A stretch of DNA of 53,654 nt from Deltaproteobacteria bacterium (GCA_016875165.1 VGSF01000023.1:1-53654), one strand, 5' to 3'. Counted from the first letter of the stretch, positions 16,040 to 24,561 are shown. The notes: a model not told the origin generated them from the sequence alone. Numbers and translations: made by a program.

Positions 16040-16447
16040 TTAAAGGACAAAATTTTCGATTTTCACGCCCGGGATTTTTTCAAAATCCCTGAAATCAAAA
16101 GTGACAACTGAAAATCCTAAGGAGATGCAGGTGGCTCCAATCATGAGGTCATGCGAGCCAATCGGAATCCCTTTTTTGGCCAAATTGGCCCAAACGCGTG
16201 CGTATATTCTGGCAGCGCTTAGATTGAACGGATAGCTCGGGAAAAGCTCGATCACCTTTTCGACAAAGGCTTCTCTTTTTAGACGTCTCTTTTCCGAGTT
16301 CGCTCGATGGACGCCATGGAGAAGTTCGGAGACAGTAATTACGCTGATACCGAACGGTTCATTCTCCCTTCCGGCGATGATTTTCTCAATTTGGTTGAGA
16401 TTCCGCTCTAAGTAAACCAGGACGCTGCTATCAAAGATTACGCCCAT
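16040..16447 (-). CDS. vapC: VapC-like PIN-domain toxin
   Basis: The product has 135 residues with the PIN-domain acidic residues Asp6 (VIFDSSVL), Glu41 (TVSELLHG), Asp100 (GSHDLMIG) and Asp118. It would be a ribonuclease that cuts tRNA or rRNA when free. It overlaps its antitoxin gene by 10 bp. All catalytic acids are present, so activity is plausible. Confidence 0.88.
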   Translation of the reverse strand: MGVIFDSSVLVYLERNLNQIEKIIAGRENEPFGISVITVSELLHGVHRANSEKRRLKREAFVEKVIELFPSYPFNLSAARIYARVWANLAKKGIPIGSHDLMIGATCISLGFSVVTFDFRDFEKIPGVKIENFVL

Positions 16448-16719
16448 TTGTTTTCCTTCGGCATGGACGGTTGATGTTCCCGGATTTCTCTCAAGTCATT
16501 CCCAAAACGATCCGCTTCTGCGCCAAGACGGGGGATGTTCTTCAGCGCTTCCTCGAGTTCGCCGAGTAATTTTCTCCGGGGAGATGTTTCTACAGGAGAA
16601 ATCGAAGCTACCGGTTTTCCCCCCCGCACAATGGTATAAGATTCCCCCCGATATCTAACGGAGTTCAAAATCTCAGAGAATTTTCTCACTGCCTCTGTCG
16701 CGCTAACGACTTTTTCCAT
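16438..16719 (-). CDS. vapB: Phd/YefM-family antitoxin of the VapC pair
   Basis: The product has 93 residues. Its N-terminus MEKVVSATEAVRKFSEILN and YTIVRGGKPVASISPV follow the Phd/YefM DNA-binding fold. The C-terminal half (LGAEADRFGNDLREIRE) would be the toxin-binding segment. ATG is preceded by AAGGAGAAG. It probably represses the operon together with the toxin. Confidence 0.85.
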   Translation of the reverse strand: MEKVVSATEAVRKFSEILNSVRYRGESYTIVRGGKPVASISPVETSPRRKLLGELEEALKNIPRLGAEADRFGNDLREIREHQPSMPKENKWA

Positions 16720-16893
16720 GTCTTCTCCTTTTGTAAAATATGATAATCATATTTTACTGCCCAAAACACTATTCGTCAATCAATGGAGCAGCTGACCGTC
16801 GATCACTTTTATTTTTCAACCTTTATTATGGCTCAGGCGGGAGGGGGGTCGGCGAGCGGTAAAATTGCTGGGCTGCCCACTTTACTAATGCCA

Positions 16894-17097
16894 TCAGGCA
16901 AAATCAAGCAATGTGCGCTGGATTGGCTCTTCAAACCATGCCTGCAAACGGTAATTGTGCAAAAAGCCGCAGTGTCCTCCGTATCGTTCCACATGGATAC
17001 GCAATTTTCGGTTCCCTTGCAGCTCGAGGAAGTCTTGCACGGGAATGATAGGGTCATCCGCCGCAGTCAGGGCCTGAACAGGCGCGACTGCTTCCAT
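16894..17097 (-). pseudogene. C-terminal fragment of an alpha/beta hydrolase (YheT-like)
   Basis: The fragment encodes ALTAADDPIIPVQDFLEL, LRIHVERYGGHCGFLHNYRL and WFEEPIQRTLLDFA. The ADDPIIP and GGHCGF motifs correspond to the catalytic Asp and His regions of YheT-type hydrolases. The nucleophile-serine half is missing. The ATG at 17097 follows an AGG but falls within what should be the middle of the protein. Confidence 0.6.
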
Positions 17098-17142
17098 TTT
17101 TTCACTTACCTTTCTTTCTTTTGCAGGGCCGGCCCCTTGTAA

Positions 17143-17447
17143 GAGATATTTTAGTGTATGCTTTCAAACAAAATATACGAAATCAGACAAAAATGAAATC
17201 TTCAAAGAAATTCATCCATTATTCCCCCTTCTCTCTTTCCACCGTCTGATTTGAAACAATTGGACTGTCACAATTCAAACCCTATATCTGGCGAAGATAT
17301 TCGCCAGTCCTGCCCAAAATATTTTCTGCCCATTCCATAAGCTTTTAATTCCTATAAAGAAATTGGTGCCTGGGCCATCAAGATCCTCTGTAAATTTGCG
17401 CTTCTCCCTTCTTCTGGCATCAAGGTTGCCTATTATTCTCCAAGAAT
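17143..17447. other. Intergenic stretch before the receiver gene
   Basis: No gene, repeat or convincing promoter was recognised. The sequence is AT-rich with pyrimidine-rich tracts. Confidence 0.5.
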
Positions 17448-17804
17448 ATGAAAATTTTAATCGTCGAACAAGAAAAGACCCTGCAACAGTCCCTCTGCTA
17501 CTTCATGCAAAACCAGAAGAACTTTGAAGTGGCCTTAGCTCATTCACAAAAAGAGGGGCTATCCCTCTGGCAATCGGCTCCATTTGATATGGTCCTTTGC
17601 GCCGACCGGCTCCCTGACGGAAATGGTCTAACCATGTTGAAAACCCTGATTCAGCAGAGACCGGCAATCGTCTCCATCCTGATGACGGCCCGTCACGATG
17701 AACTCTTGAGAGAGGAAGCCATTAATTTGGGAATCCAGGGGTACCTGGAAAAACCATTTGACTTGCAGCAGCTTGAAGAGGCCATGGGCAAAAAGAGCCC
17801 ATGA
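17448..17804 (+). CDS. Single-domain response regulator receiver
   Basis: The product has 118 residues and consists of a receiver domain only. The acceptor is Asp53 (MVLCADRLPDGNG) and the conserved Lys is in GYLEKPFD; the N-terminal acidic pair is glutamate (VEQE). No output domain. It lies 36 bp upstream of the rhodanese gene on the same strand, so a link to the sulfur-type operon is possible. No cognate kinase is adjacent. Confidence 0.85.
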   Translation: MKILIVEQEKTLQQSLCYFMQNQKNFEVALAHSQKEGLSLWQSAPFDMVLCADRLPDGNGLTMLKTLIQQRPAIVSILMTARHDELLREEAINLGIQGYLEKPFDLQQLEEAMGKKSP

Positions 17805-17840
17805 ATTTTAGCCTATAAACCAAAGAAAAGGAGAAGAAAA

Positions 17841-18293
17841 ATGAAGAAAATGTTTGTAGCGTTTGTATCAGTATTGTTTGCGCTTTCCGTCTTCAGCGCC
17901 GCGCTGGCTCAGGACAAGGCGCCGGCCGGTCCTCCGCCGGCAGTGGGCGCCATGGTGGCCAAAGCCAAAGCCGAGGTGAAAAAGGTCACCGCCGCTGAGG
18001 TCAAGGCAGCCATTGATGCCAAGGAGAAGGCCATGTTTCTCGATGTGCGGGACAAGGAGGAATTCGACGCCGGACGACTTCCGGGAGCGATCAATGTCTC
18101 CAGAGGCAAATTGGAGTTTAGGATTTTTGGAGCAATTCCCGATCAGAACGCCAAGATTTATGTCTACTGTTTGACGGCAGCCCGGTCCGCCCTGGCCACC
18201 AAGGCCCTGAATGACCTGGGTTATAAAAATGCGGTTTTGATGGATGCTTCGTTTGAAGAATGGATTAAGGCCGGCTATCCGGTGGTTCGGTAA
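17841..18293 (+). CDS. Exported single-domain rhodanese
   Basis: The product has 150 residues with a signal peptide (about 1-23, cleavage after SAALA). The rhodanese domain shows FLDVRDKEEFDAGRLPGA and the active-site loop VYCLTAARS with catalytic Cys110. Located in the periplasm it could carry sulfane sulfur. Strong ribosome-binding site (AAGGAGAAG). It sits 500 bp before a CISM molybdoenzyme operon, which fits a sulfur-transfer partner role; that link is inference from position. Confidence 0.9.
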   Translation: MKKMFVAFVSVLFALSVFSAALAQDKAPAGPPPAVGAMVAKAKAEVKKVTAAEVKAAIDAKEKAMFLDVRDKEEFDAGRLPGAINVSRGKLEFRIFGAIPDQNAKIYVYCLTAARSALATKALNDLGYKNAVLMDASFEEWIKAGYPVVR

Positions 18294-18298
18294 TTCAA

Positions 18299-18425
18299 TT
18301 TATAGCATAGGAATTCCTTTTTCAACTTTAATCCCGCCGGCGGCGGGGTCACTTTTGGCACTGAATTTGAAATGGTCAATTATCAATCTGCAATGATCAT
18401 TGATAATTGCTAATTGATTCACATA
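18299..18425. repeat. Dispersed short repeats after the rhodanese gene
   Basis: An inverted copy of the GGAATTTCCTATACAAT unit (18304-18326) is followed by CAATTATCAAT...CAATGATCATTGATAATTG, a type also found at 28080-28110 and 34048-34100. Confidence 0.55.
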
Positions 18426-18549
18426 AGAGAATGCGGAGGGCGCTGAGGGAATGAATCCCGAAGCGCTCTCCAGCTTACATATTAACAATTTTGAATTTCT
18501 GTAACAGTTTAGCGATTTGAAAAAATGGTATTAAAGCCTTTGTTGAGGG

Positions 18550-18709
18550 CCGGGGGCCAGAGCGGAACGCGCCGGAAGCATCGGTTGGGTTTCCGCTTGG
18601 CCACGAAGACAGAAGATCTTTTCCTCCGGAGGAGGCGGGGGTTCTTGCCCGCCCCATATGCGGAGAAATCAGCGCCTTATGATTCCAAGCGTTCCGCTCT
18701 GGCCCCCGG
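18550..18709 (+). ncRNA. Structured repeat copy B (candidate ncRNA) inside an inverted-repeat element
   Basis: Segments 18550-18570 and 18689-18709 are perfect 21-bp complements. The interior contains GCCGGAAGCATCGG, TTGGCCACGAAGAC, CCTCCGGAGG, a GGCGGG/CCCGCC hairpin and GCCTTATGATTCCAAG. The enclosing element (18501-18766) ends in a perfect GTAACAGTTTAG/CTAAACTGTTAC repeat. It separates the rhodanese from the CISM operon. Confidence 0.55.
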
Positions 18710-18801
18710 CCCCTGGAATCCCTTGGCTTTTACAACACACCTTTTTTCAAAGAGCTAAACTGTTACGAATTTCTTAATTCCAACGGAATATTCATCGATT
18801 T

Positions 18802-20976
18802 ATGATTACCCGACGAAGTTTCTTGAAAGGGACAGGGCTCAGCATGGGGGCTCTGGCCCTGAGTGATCAAATTCTCGATTTTAAGAGTTGGGCCAAGACA
18901 AATGCCGAAGCTCCGGTTACCCGCGTTCCGACCACCTGCAACGGTTGCGGCAACCGCTGCGCCATATTCGCCTATGTGAAAAACGGCCGGCTCTGGAGGA
19001 TCGAGGGAAATCCGGAGGCCAACGGCAACCAGGGATTGATCTGTCCGAAAGGGCACGGCTACATCCATGATTTATACAACCCCGACCGTATTCGGTCGCC
19101 TTTGAAAAGAGTTGACGGTCGTTTTCAACCCATTTCCTGGGAACAGGCCTACAAGGAAATCGCCCAGAAAATCAATCTGATTATAATGGACAAGGGCCCG
19201 CAGTCCATCTTTTGGATCAACTACCCTCAGCCCAACCATGCTTATGCCTTAAGGCTCATGCACGCCTTGGGCAGCCCCCATTACTTTACCCACGGCTCCA
19301 CCTGTTACACGGCCCGAAATGCCGGCTGGAATTACACGGTAGGAAAGCTCCCCTCCAACGATTTGGCCAATTCCCGATACATCATGATTATCGGCCGAAA
19401 CCCGGCTGGAGGGATCGACCTGGGGCAGGTGGCCGATATCACCAAAGCCAAGAGCAAAGGCGCTAAACTGGTCGTGGTGGACCCCAGACATAGCGAGACC
19501 GCCATTTTGGCCGATGAATGGCTGGCCATCAAGCCGGGGACGGATTTGGCCCTCCTTCTGGCCATGATCAACGTGATGGTCAAAGAAGGGCTGTACGACC
19601 GGGATTTCGTCCAGAAAAAAACCGTCGGGTTTCAAGAGTTAGAGGAGCAGATAATAAACTATCCGCCGGAGTGGGCCGAGAAGGTATGCGAGATTCCGGC
19701 GAAAACCATCATGCGCATCACCCGGGAAATGGCGGCGCTCAAACCAAAGGTTTTATTGCATAGAGGATATCACGGCGCTTTCGGCTGCCAGTACTTGAAC
19801 AGTTTTCAAACCGTAAGAGCCCTGGCCATTGCCAACAGCCTCCTGGGAAACATCAACCGCGAGGGCGGAATCTATTTTGCCCAGTCGGCGGAACTGGGAG
19901 AATTGCAGCCCAAACATCCGGTTCCGGAAGGCCCCAAGGTTCCCAAGGCAGATGGAACGGGAATACCCGGAAGATACCCCCTTGGTTCTTACGGCGATGG
20001 AATCGCCCATGCTATTCCCGAATTGGCCCTGCGGGGGGAATTGAAATGCGGGTTTGTGTACCATCATAATCCCCTGCGCACCAACCCCAATCCCCAAAGG
20101 GCGATCGCCGGCTACAAAAAGCTGGAGCTTCTGGTGGCCATAGATACGGTCCTTTCCGAAACAGCCTCCATCGCCCATTATGTGCTTCCCGAGTCCTTCT
20201 ACCTGGAACGGGAAGAGGCGGTGGACACAAAGCACAGCGGAAAAAGGGGCCAAGTCAGTATCCAGCAAAAAGTAGTGGAGCGCATGTTCGACACCAGGCC
20301 GGGGACCCAGATCATCATCGAGCTGGCCCAGCACCTGGGCGTAGGGCGATTTTTTGAATTCAACCTGGAGGAAGCCAATGAGCTTCGGCTCAAGCCTCTG
20401 GGGAATTCCCTGGCGGGCCTGAAGCAAAAAGGAGTCCTCTTCGTAGGGAAACCATGGAAAGAAGGGTTCGACAAAATAGATACCCCTTCGGGAAAAGTCG
20501 AGATCTATTCTTCCACTCTGGAAAAACTCGGGTTTCCACCAATTCCGCGCTGGGAAGAGCCTCTGGTCTCTCCCGACCCCAAAGATCCCCATTCTTTCCG
20601 CCTTCTCCATGGAAAGCAGGCGTTCCACACCCATGCCATGACCGCCAATCAGCCTTACCTCATGGCCATCAGCCACCGGTACGACCTGATCCGGCTGTGG
20701 ATGAATCGCCGGAGGGGAGAGCTGCTGGGCCTGAAAGATGGAGGCCTGGTGCAAATAAAATCCCTGGTGGGAGAGGGAAAGATCCGGGTGAAATTGACCG
20801 AGGGCATTCATCCCTCCTGTGTCTGGCTTCCCAGCGGCTACGGGGTTTTTTCCAAGCATTTGACCACGGCCTACGACCTGGGATTATCCTACAATGATTT
20901 CCTCCCGACCCTGTTCGACCCCGCTGTGGGTCATGCCATGTCCTCGGAAATCATCGTGCAGGTGAAAAAGGTTTAG
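18802..20976 (+). CDS. CISM molybdopterin oxidoreductase, catalytic subunit (PsrA/PhsA-like)
   Basis: The product has 724 residues. It carries a Tat signal (RRSFLKG at 4-10), one 4Fe-4S site (Cys46, 49, 53 and 81; CNGCGNRC...CPKG) and the molybdopterin domains. Cys168 in HGSTCYTA sits where polysulfide and thiosulfate reductases have the molybdenum-ligand cysteine. The protein would act outside the membrane, reducing or oxidising a sulfur compound (tetrathionate or arsenate cannot be excluded). It starts an operon with iron-sulfur, chaperone and membrane subunits. No in-frame UGA is used, so it is not a selenoprotein despite the nearby selB. Confidence 0.9.
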   Translation: MITRRSFLKGTGLSMGALALSDQILDFKSWAKTNAEAPVTRVPTTCNGCGNRCAIFAYVKNGRLWRIEGNPEANGNQGLICPKGHGYIHDLYNPDRIRSPLKRVDGRFQPISWEQAYKEIAQKINLIIMDKGPQSIFWINYPQPNHAYALRLMHALGSPHYFTHGSTCYTARNAGWNYTVGKLPSNDLANSRYIMIIGRNPAGGIDLGQVADITKAKSKGAKLVVVDPRHSETAILADEWLAIKPGTDLALLLAMINVMVKEGLYDRDFVQKKTVGFQELEEQIINYPPEWAEKVCEIPAKTIMRITREMAALKPKVLLHRGYHGAFGCQYLNSFQTVRALAIANSLLGNINREGGIYFAQSAELGELQPKHPVPEGPKVPKADGTGIPGRYPLGSYGDGIAHAIPELALRGELKCGFVYHHNPLRTNPNPQRAIAGYKKLELLVAIDTVLSETASIAHYVLPESFYLEREEAVDTKHSGKRGQVSIQQKVVERMFDTRPGTQIIIELAQHLGVGRFFEFNLEEANELRLKPLGNSLAGLKQKGVLFVGKPWKEGFDKIDTPSGKVEIYSSTLEKLGFPPIPRWEEPLVSPDPKDPHSFRLLHGKQAFHTHAMTANQPYLMAISHRYDLIRLWMNRRRGELLGLKDGGLVQIKSLVGEGKIRVKLTEGIHPSCVWLPSGYGVFSKHLTTAYDLGLSYNDFLPTLFDPAVGHAMSSEIIVQVKKV

Positions 20977-20978
20977 AG

Positions 20979-21524
20979 ATGGCCAGATACGGGATGATTA
21001 TCGACGAAACGAAGTGCGTTGGCTGTTTTGCCTGCCGGGTCGCCTGCCAGAATCAGAACAACTTGCGGGAGAATGAAGCTTACAATCACCTCGAAGAGAG
21101 GGAATACGGGACTTTCCCCAACTATACTCGGGAGTTCCTGCCGGTCCAGTGTCAGCACTGCGACAACCCGCCCTGCGTGTCGGTTTGCCCCACGGGGGCT
21201 TCTCAAAAGAGGAAAGACGGAGTTGTCCTGGTCAGCGAAAAGGACTGCATCGGGTGCAAGTACTGCATTGCCGCCTGCCCCTACAACGTACGGATAATAA
21301 AAAAGGAAGGCTACATCGAAAAATGCCGCTTCTGCATCGAATTCGTTGAGAAAGGCGGTAAGCCGGCCTGCATGACCACCTGTATGACCGGGGTGCGCAT
21401 TTTCGGCGACCTGGACGATCCTAACAGTGAAATATCCCGGTACATCGCCAAAAATCGGATTAGGCTGAAACAATTTAAAATGACCCTGAACACCAGGCCG
21501 AGAATTTATTACAGGAAGGCTTAG
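20979..21524 (+). CDS. CISM iron-sulfur subunit (DmsB/PsrB-like)
   Basis: The product has 181 residues with four cysteine clusters: CVGCFACRVAC, CQHCDNPPCVSVCP, CIGCKYCIAACP and CRFC...CMTTC. They bind four Fe-S centres that carry electrons between the catalytic and membrane subunits. It starts 2 bp after the catalytic gene ends. Length is typical for the family. It has no signal of its own and would be exported with its Tat partner. Confidence 0.93.
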   Translation: MARYGMIIDETKCVGCFACRVACQNQNNLRENEAYNHLEEREYGTFPNYTREFLPVQCQHCDNPPCVSVCPTGASQKRKDGVVLVSEKDCIGCKYCIAACPYNVRIIKKEGYIEKCRFCIEFVEKGGKPACMTTCMTGVRIFGDLDDPNSEISRYIAKNRIRLKQFKMTLNTRPRIYYRKA

Positions 21525-21529
21525 AGAGG

Positions 21530-22177
21530 ATGACCAACCGGGAGAAAGAATATTTTTGTGCTCTGGCCGCCTCCCTCCTGTCTCCGCCGGATAGGGAAAT
21601 GCTGGAAGATCTGAAGCAAGAAGGAATTCGGTCATTCCTCGAAGAAAATATCAAGGAGTGGGGAGGCGATCCACAACTTCTCTCGGAATTCTCCCCAGGG
21701 GAAATCCCGCAGGATTTTTTGCCTGTCCTTAAGAGAGAATATGCTCGTCTCTTCACCGATTTACAGGGCGAAAAGATTTCCCTGGTGGAATCCACCTATA
21801 AACCCTGGACCGGGGACTCGGAATGCGCCCTGGCCTTTGCCGGCGCCAAGGGGCTGCTCATGGGAGACTACGCTCTACATATGCGGGAAATGTTTCGCCT
21901 GCTTTCCCTGGAGGTCCCGGAGGAATTCCGGAGCGCCCCGGATCATCTGGCGCTGGAGTTGGAATTTCTTTCTCTCTTTTACAATTCCGCGCCCCAGGAA
22001 AAAATTCAGGTATTTATCGAGGACCATTTAGACTGGATTCCGGATCTCAAAGAGCGGCTTTGCCAGGTCAATCCCCACCCCTTTTATGGCAATGCGGTTG
22101 AACTCATAAATATATTTTTGCGCCACGAAAAGAAAGAAGGGCAGGATAAAAGCAATGGATCGCAGAATATTCATTAA
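21530..22177 (+). CDS. TorD/DmsD-family molybdoenzyme chaperone
   Basis: The product has 215 residues, all helical in appearance. The motif PDHLALELEFLSLFY (about 143-157) is the family signature, and YARLF and STYKPW fit the N-terminal half. Such chaperones guard the Tat signal of the catalytic subunit until cofactor insertion. It follows the iron-sulfur gene by 5 bp and overlaps the next small gene by 23 bp. Confidence 0.9.
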   Translation: MTNREKEYFCALAASLLSPPDREMLEDLKQEGIRSFLEENIKEWGGDPQLLSEFSPGEIPQDFLPVLKREYARLFTDLQGEKISLVESTYKPWTGDSECALAFAGAKGLLMGDYALHMREMFRLLSLEVPEEFRSAPDHLALELEFLSLFYNSAPQEKIQVFIEDHLDWIPDLKERLCQVNPHPFYGNAVELINIFLRHEKKEGQDKSNGSQNIH

Positions 22178-22412
22178 ATCTATTTTCGCCGCGCTGGCAG
22201 TAGGAGGTATTTCCATCCTTCCCACCTGCAGTAAAAAAGAGGGCCCCGCAAGGCTGGGAAATCAGGAAAAACTCTGGAAAATAGCCTCGGGCGGAGAAAA
22301 AATAGAGGAGCCGCTGGACCTCTCCTACGCCAAAGACACTCCGGCTATTTTTCGGGATGCTTCCATGGGGAAAGAAGACCCCAATTTTAAACCCAAAACC
22401 GGCGGTGGGTGA
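22155..22412 (+). CDS. Small Tat-signal protein in the CISM operon
   Basis: The product has 85 residues. RRIFIKSIFAALAVGG is a Tat-type signal, and Cys25 in ILPTC is near a lipobox, although the -1 residue is unusual. The remainder is short and polar, with DLSYAKDTPAIFRDASMG and a FKPKTGGG end. It overlaps the chaperone gene, so it belongs to the operon. I do not recognise a family; it could be a small periplasmic subunit or assembly factor. It is complete at this length. Confidence 0.7.
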   Translation: MDRRIFIKSIFAALAVGGISILPTCSKKEGPARLGNQEKLWKIASGGEKIEEPLDLSYAKDTPAIFRDASMGKEDPNFKPKTGGG

Positions 22413-22523
22413 AGCTGAAAAAAGATTCGCCGGAGGCGGATCAAGAAAATTTCCACCGCAGAGAACGCGGAGGGCGCGGAGAAAATCAAAAACCAAATTT
22501 TTATATTTTGCTTTTTAAATATT

Positions 22524-22699
22524 GTAACAATTTAGCGGTTTGATCCGCCTCAGGCGGACCAGAAATCCCTCCCGACCCCCCTTTTACAAAGGGAGGAGAA
22601 GTTTTTAATTAGAATTCGATAAAGGATTCAGCTTTTTCCCCCTTTGGAAAAGGGGGATGAAGGGGGATTTGACAGCTTTTCAAATGGCTAAACTGTTAA
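22524..22699. repeat. GTAACAATTTAG inverted-repeat element inside the CISM operon
   Basis: GTAACAATTTAG (22524-22535) and CTAAACTGTTAA (22688-22699) are the same ends as in copies A-D of the structured repeat. The interior differs: GATCCGCCTCAGGCGGACC and CCCCCTTT/AAAGGGGG blocks. Around it lie remnants of CGCAGAGAACGCGGAG (about 22460) and TTCTCTGCG (about 22725). The insertion separates the small Tat gene from the membrane-subunit gene. Confidence 0.75.
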
Positions 22700-22765
22700 T
22701 AAATTTTTAATTTATTTTCTAAGCGTTCTCTGCGCTATCTGCGGTTAGTAATTAAGGAGTTTTAG

Positions 22766-23794
22766 ATGGAAGGGACGATATTTGTTTTCTGGAACTGGAG
22801 TGTGGCCCTTTACCTTTTTGTCGCCGGGGTCAGCGCCGGAGCTTTTGCCATATCAGCCCTGGCCCATTTTATAGGCCAAGAAAAATACCAGAACATTAGC
22901 AGGATCGGGGCCTACATCGCCCCCTTTCCCTTGATTTTTGGAATCCTCTGCCTCATCTACGATCTGGAAAGACCTGCCCTCTTCTGGAAACTGCTGGTAA
23001 CTCTTCAGATCCATTCGGTCATGTCCCTTGGATCATGGCTCCTTTTGATTTTTTCCTTACTTAGCTTTCTTTACTTCTACCTCTGGCTCCCCGAGCGCTT
23101 CGAATTGATGAACCTGGTCAAACTAATTCCCCCCAAATGGGAAAAAGCGAAGATCATTAGGGCAATCAAGTCGAGCCCTATATTAAAAAGGTTGCGCCGG
23201 GAGAACCTGAATGGAATCCGTGGCTGGGTAGCGCTGGCCGGAATTCCGGTCTCTCTTTTGGTGGGGATTTATACGGGAGTCCTTCTGGGGGCTCTGGTGG
23301 CCAGACCTTTCTGGAACAATCCCATGCTCCCCATGCTCTTCCTCGTTTCGGCCTTGAAGACCGGGACAGCCTCTATCTGCCTGGTAGGCTGCTTCATCAA
23401 GGGTTTTGGGGGGATGACCCGGGAGGAGGTCGAGACGAATAAGTTCTTGGTTCATTCCATCGATTTCGTCCTCATGATCCTTTCGATCATTGCGGTTCTT
23501 CTTTTTATCTTCGGCCTCTACGCCTCCCCGCGAAGTTCAGTGGAGGCCGCCCAACTCATCATGGGCGGCGAATTCACCTTCCTGTTCTGGGGTCTGGTCG
23601 TAGGGCTGGGAATCCTGTTTCCTCTGGCCCTTGAAGTTTATGAGTTGATCCCCCACTTCATCAAGCATGCGGCTTTGCGGGAGCACAACCCCTGGATCTC
23701 CGGGGCAGTGACCGGCTCTGTTCTTTTTGGCGGGTTCCTCCTGCGGTATGTGGTGGTTTACGCCGGACAGATCGCCCAGGTGATTGCTTCCTAA
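22766..23794 (+). CDS. NrfD/PsrC-like membrane subunit
   Basis: The product has 342 residues with eight or nine hydrophobic segments, starting at VALYLFVAGVSAGAFAI (about 12-28). NrfD-type subunits anchor CISM complexes and exchange electrons with quinones. It has AAGGAG before the ATG. It is the last gene of the operon, 353 bp after the small Tat gene because of an inserted repeat. No haem-ligating pattern is evident. Confidence 0.9.
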   Translation: MEGTIFVFWNWSVALYLFVAGVSAGAFAISALAHFIGQEKYQNISRIGAYIAPFPLIFGILCLIYDLERPALFWKLLVTLQIHSVMSLGSWLLLIFSLLSFLYFYLWLPERFELMNLVKLIPPKWEKAKIIRAIKSSPILKRLRRENLNGIRGWVALAGIPVSLLVGIYTGVLLGALVARPFWNNPMLPMLFLVSALKTGTASICLVGCFIKGFGGMTREEVETNKFLVHSIDFVLMILSIIAVLLFIFGLYASPRSSVEAAQLIMGGEFTFLFWGLVVGLGILFPLALEVYELIPHFIKHAALREHNPWISGAVTGSVLFGGFLLRYVVVYAGQIAQVIAS

Positions 23795-23834
23795 AAATAA
23801 CTTTTCCCCTTTATCTTCCCTCGCGATCCTGGCG

Positions 23835-24296
23835 TCAGATACCCTGTACACAGCCGGGCGCCCGCACCATCAGAATCGGAACACAGGAAGAACGTAAAAT
23901 CCGATCGGCCACGCTTCCAAACACCCATCGGCTCACTCCGGACCGGCCGTGAGTGGCGATGATAATCAAGTCTATCTCATTCTTTTCGGCAAATTCTGCC
24001 AGGTTGTCTGCCACCCTTCCGAATAAAATCCGGGATTGAATGTTCACTGCTTTATAATTTAAGCGCTCAACCAGCTTTTTCAGGTATGTTTCTGCAACCC
24101 GCATATGTTCTGCCTCAATCTTCTGGGCCTGTTCTTCATTTATTACATAGTCGCCTGTGGGCCGATGAAAAGGCTCCACCACGCGCACAAAAACAATTGT
24201 TCTAATCTGGCTTCCCTCAGCCAGGGTGGCCACGTGAGGAAGCACACACTCCGCTAATTCTGAACCATCCAACGGAACCATGATTTTCTGATACAT
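23835..24296 (-). CDS. Universal stress protein (UspA family)
   Basis: The product has 153 residues. It begins MYQKIMVPLDGSELAE and carries the ATP-binding motif HGRSGVSRWVFGSVADRI near 115-132. AAAGGAG precedes the ATG. It converges on the NrfD gene, 40 bp apart. ATP-binding Usp proteins affect survival under stress; the partner is unknown. Confidence 0.93.
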   Translation of the reverse strand: MYQKIMVPLDGSELAECVLPHVATLAEGSQIRTIVFVRVVEPFHRPTGDYVINEEQAQKIEAEHMRVAETYLKKLVERLNYKAVNIQSRILFGRVADNLAEFAEKNEIDLIIIATHGRSGVSRWVFGSVADRILRSSCVPILMVRAPGCVQGI

Positions 24297-24369
24297 CGCT
24301 TTCTCCTTTCAATTAGATTTAGTTCATCTCCACATTAGTTGATCATATTTTTCAGAAAAGCCTGCCAAG

Positions 24370-24561
24370 GGCCCGGAAGGAAAGGCAGATTGCGCCGCAA
24401 GCATCGGCGGGATTTCCATTTCCATAAATCTCCAGCTTCCTTTCCGCAAAGCTCTGCGGGGGCGGAGAAACAAAGCTTCGAAGAAATTGCAGAACCCCCG
24501 CCTAAGCTAAGGAGAGATATGTGCCTCATTATTGCAAGCAAGCTGACTTTCCTTCCGGGCC
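24370..24561 (+). ncRNA. Structured repeat copy E (candidate ncRNA)
   Basis: A perfect 15-bp outer stem (24370-24384 with 24547-24561) encloses GCCGCAAGCATCGGCGGG, TTCCGCAAAGCTCTGCGG, an AACCCCCGCC arm and GTGCCTCATTATTGCAAGC. Conserved blocks match copies A-D but the outer-stem sequence is unrelated. TGATCA occurs on both outer sides (24340 and 24572). It fills the gap upstream of uspA. Confidence 0.5.

Noticed and set aside
19753..20859. 368-codon minus-strand frame
   Set aside because: It is antisense to the CISM catalytic subunit and an artefact of codon composition.
18802..20976. Selenoprotein with in-frame UGA, prompted by selB
   Set aside because: The catalytic subunit is complete without UGA and has cysteine at the likely metal-ligand position.
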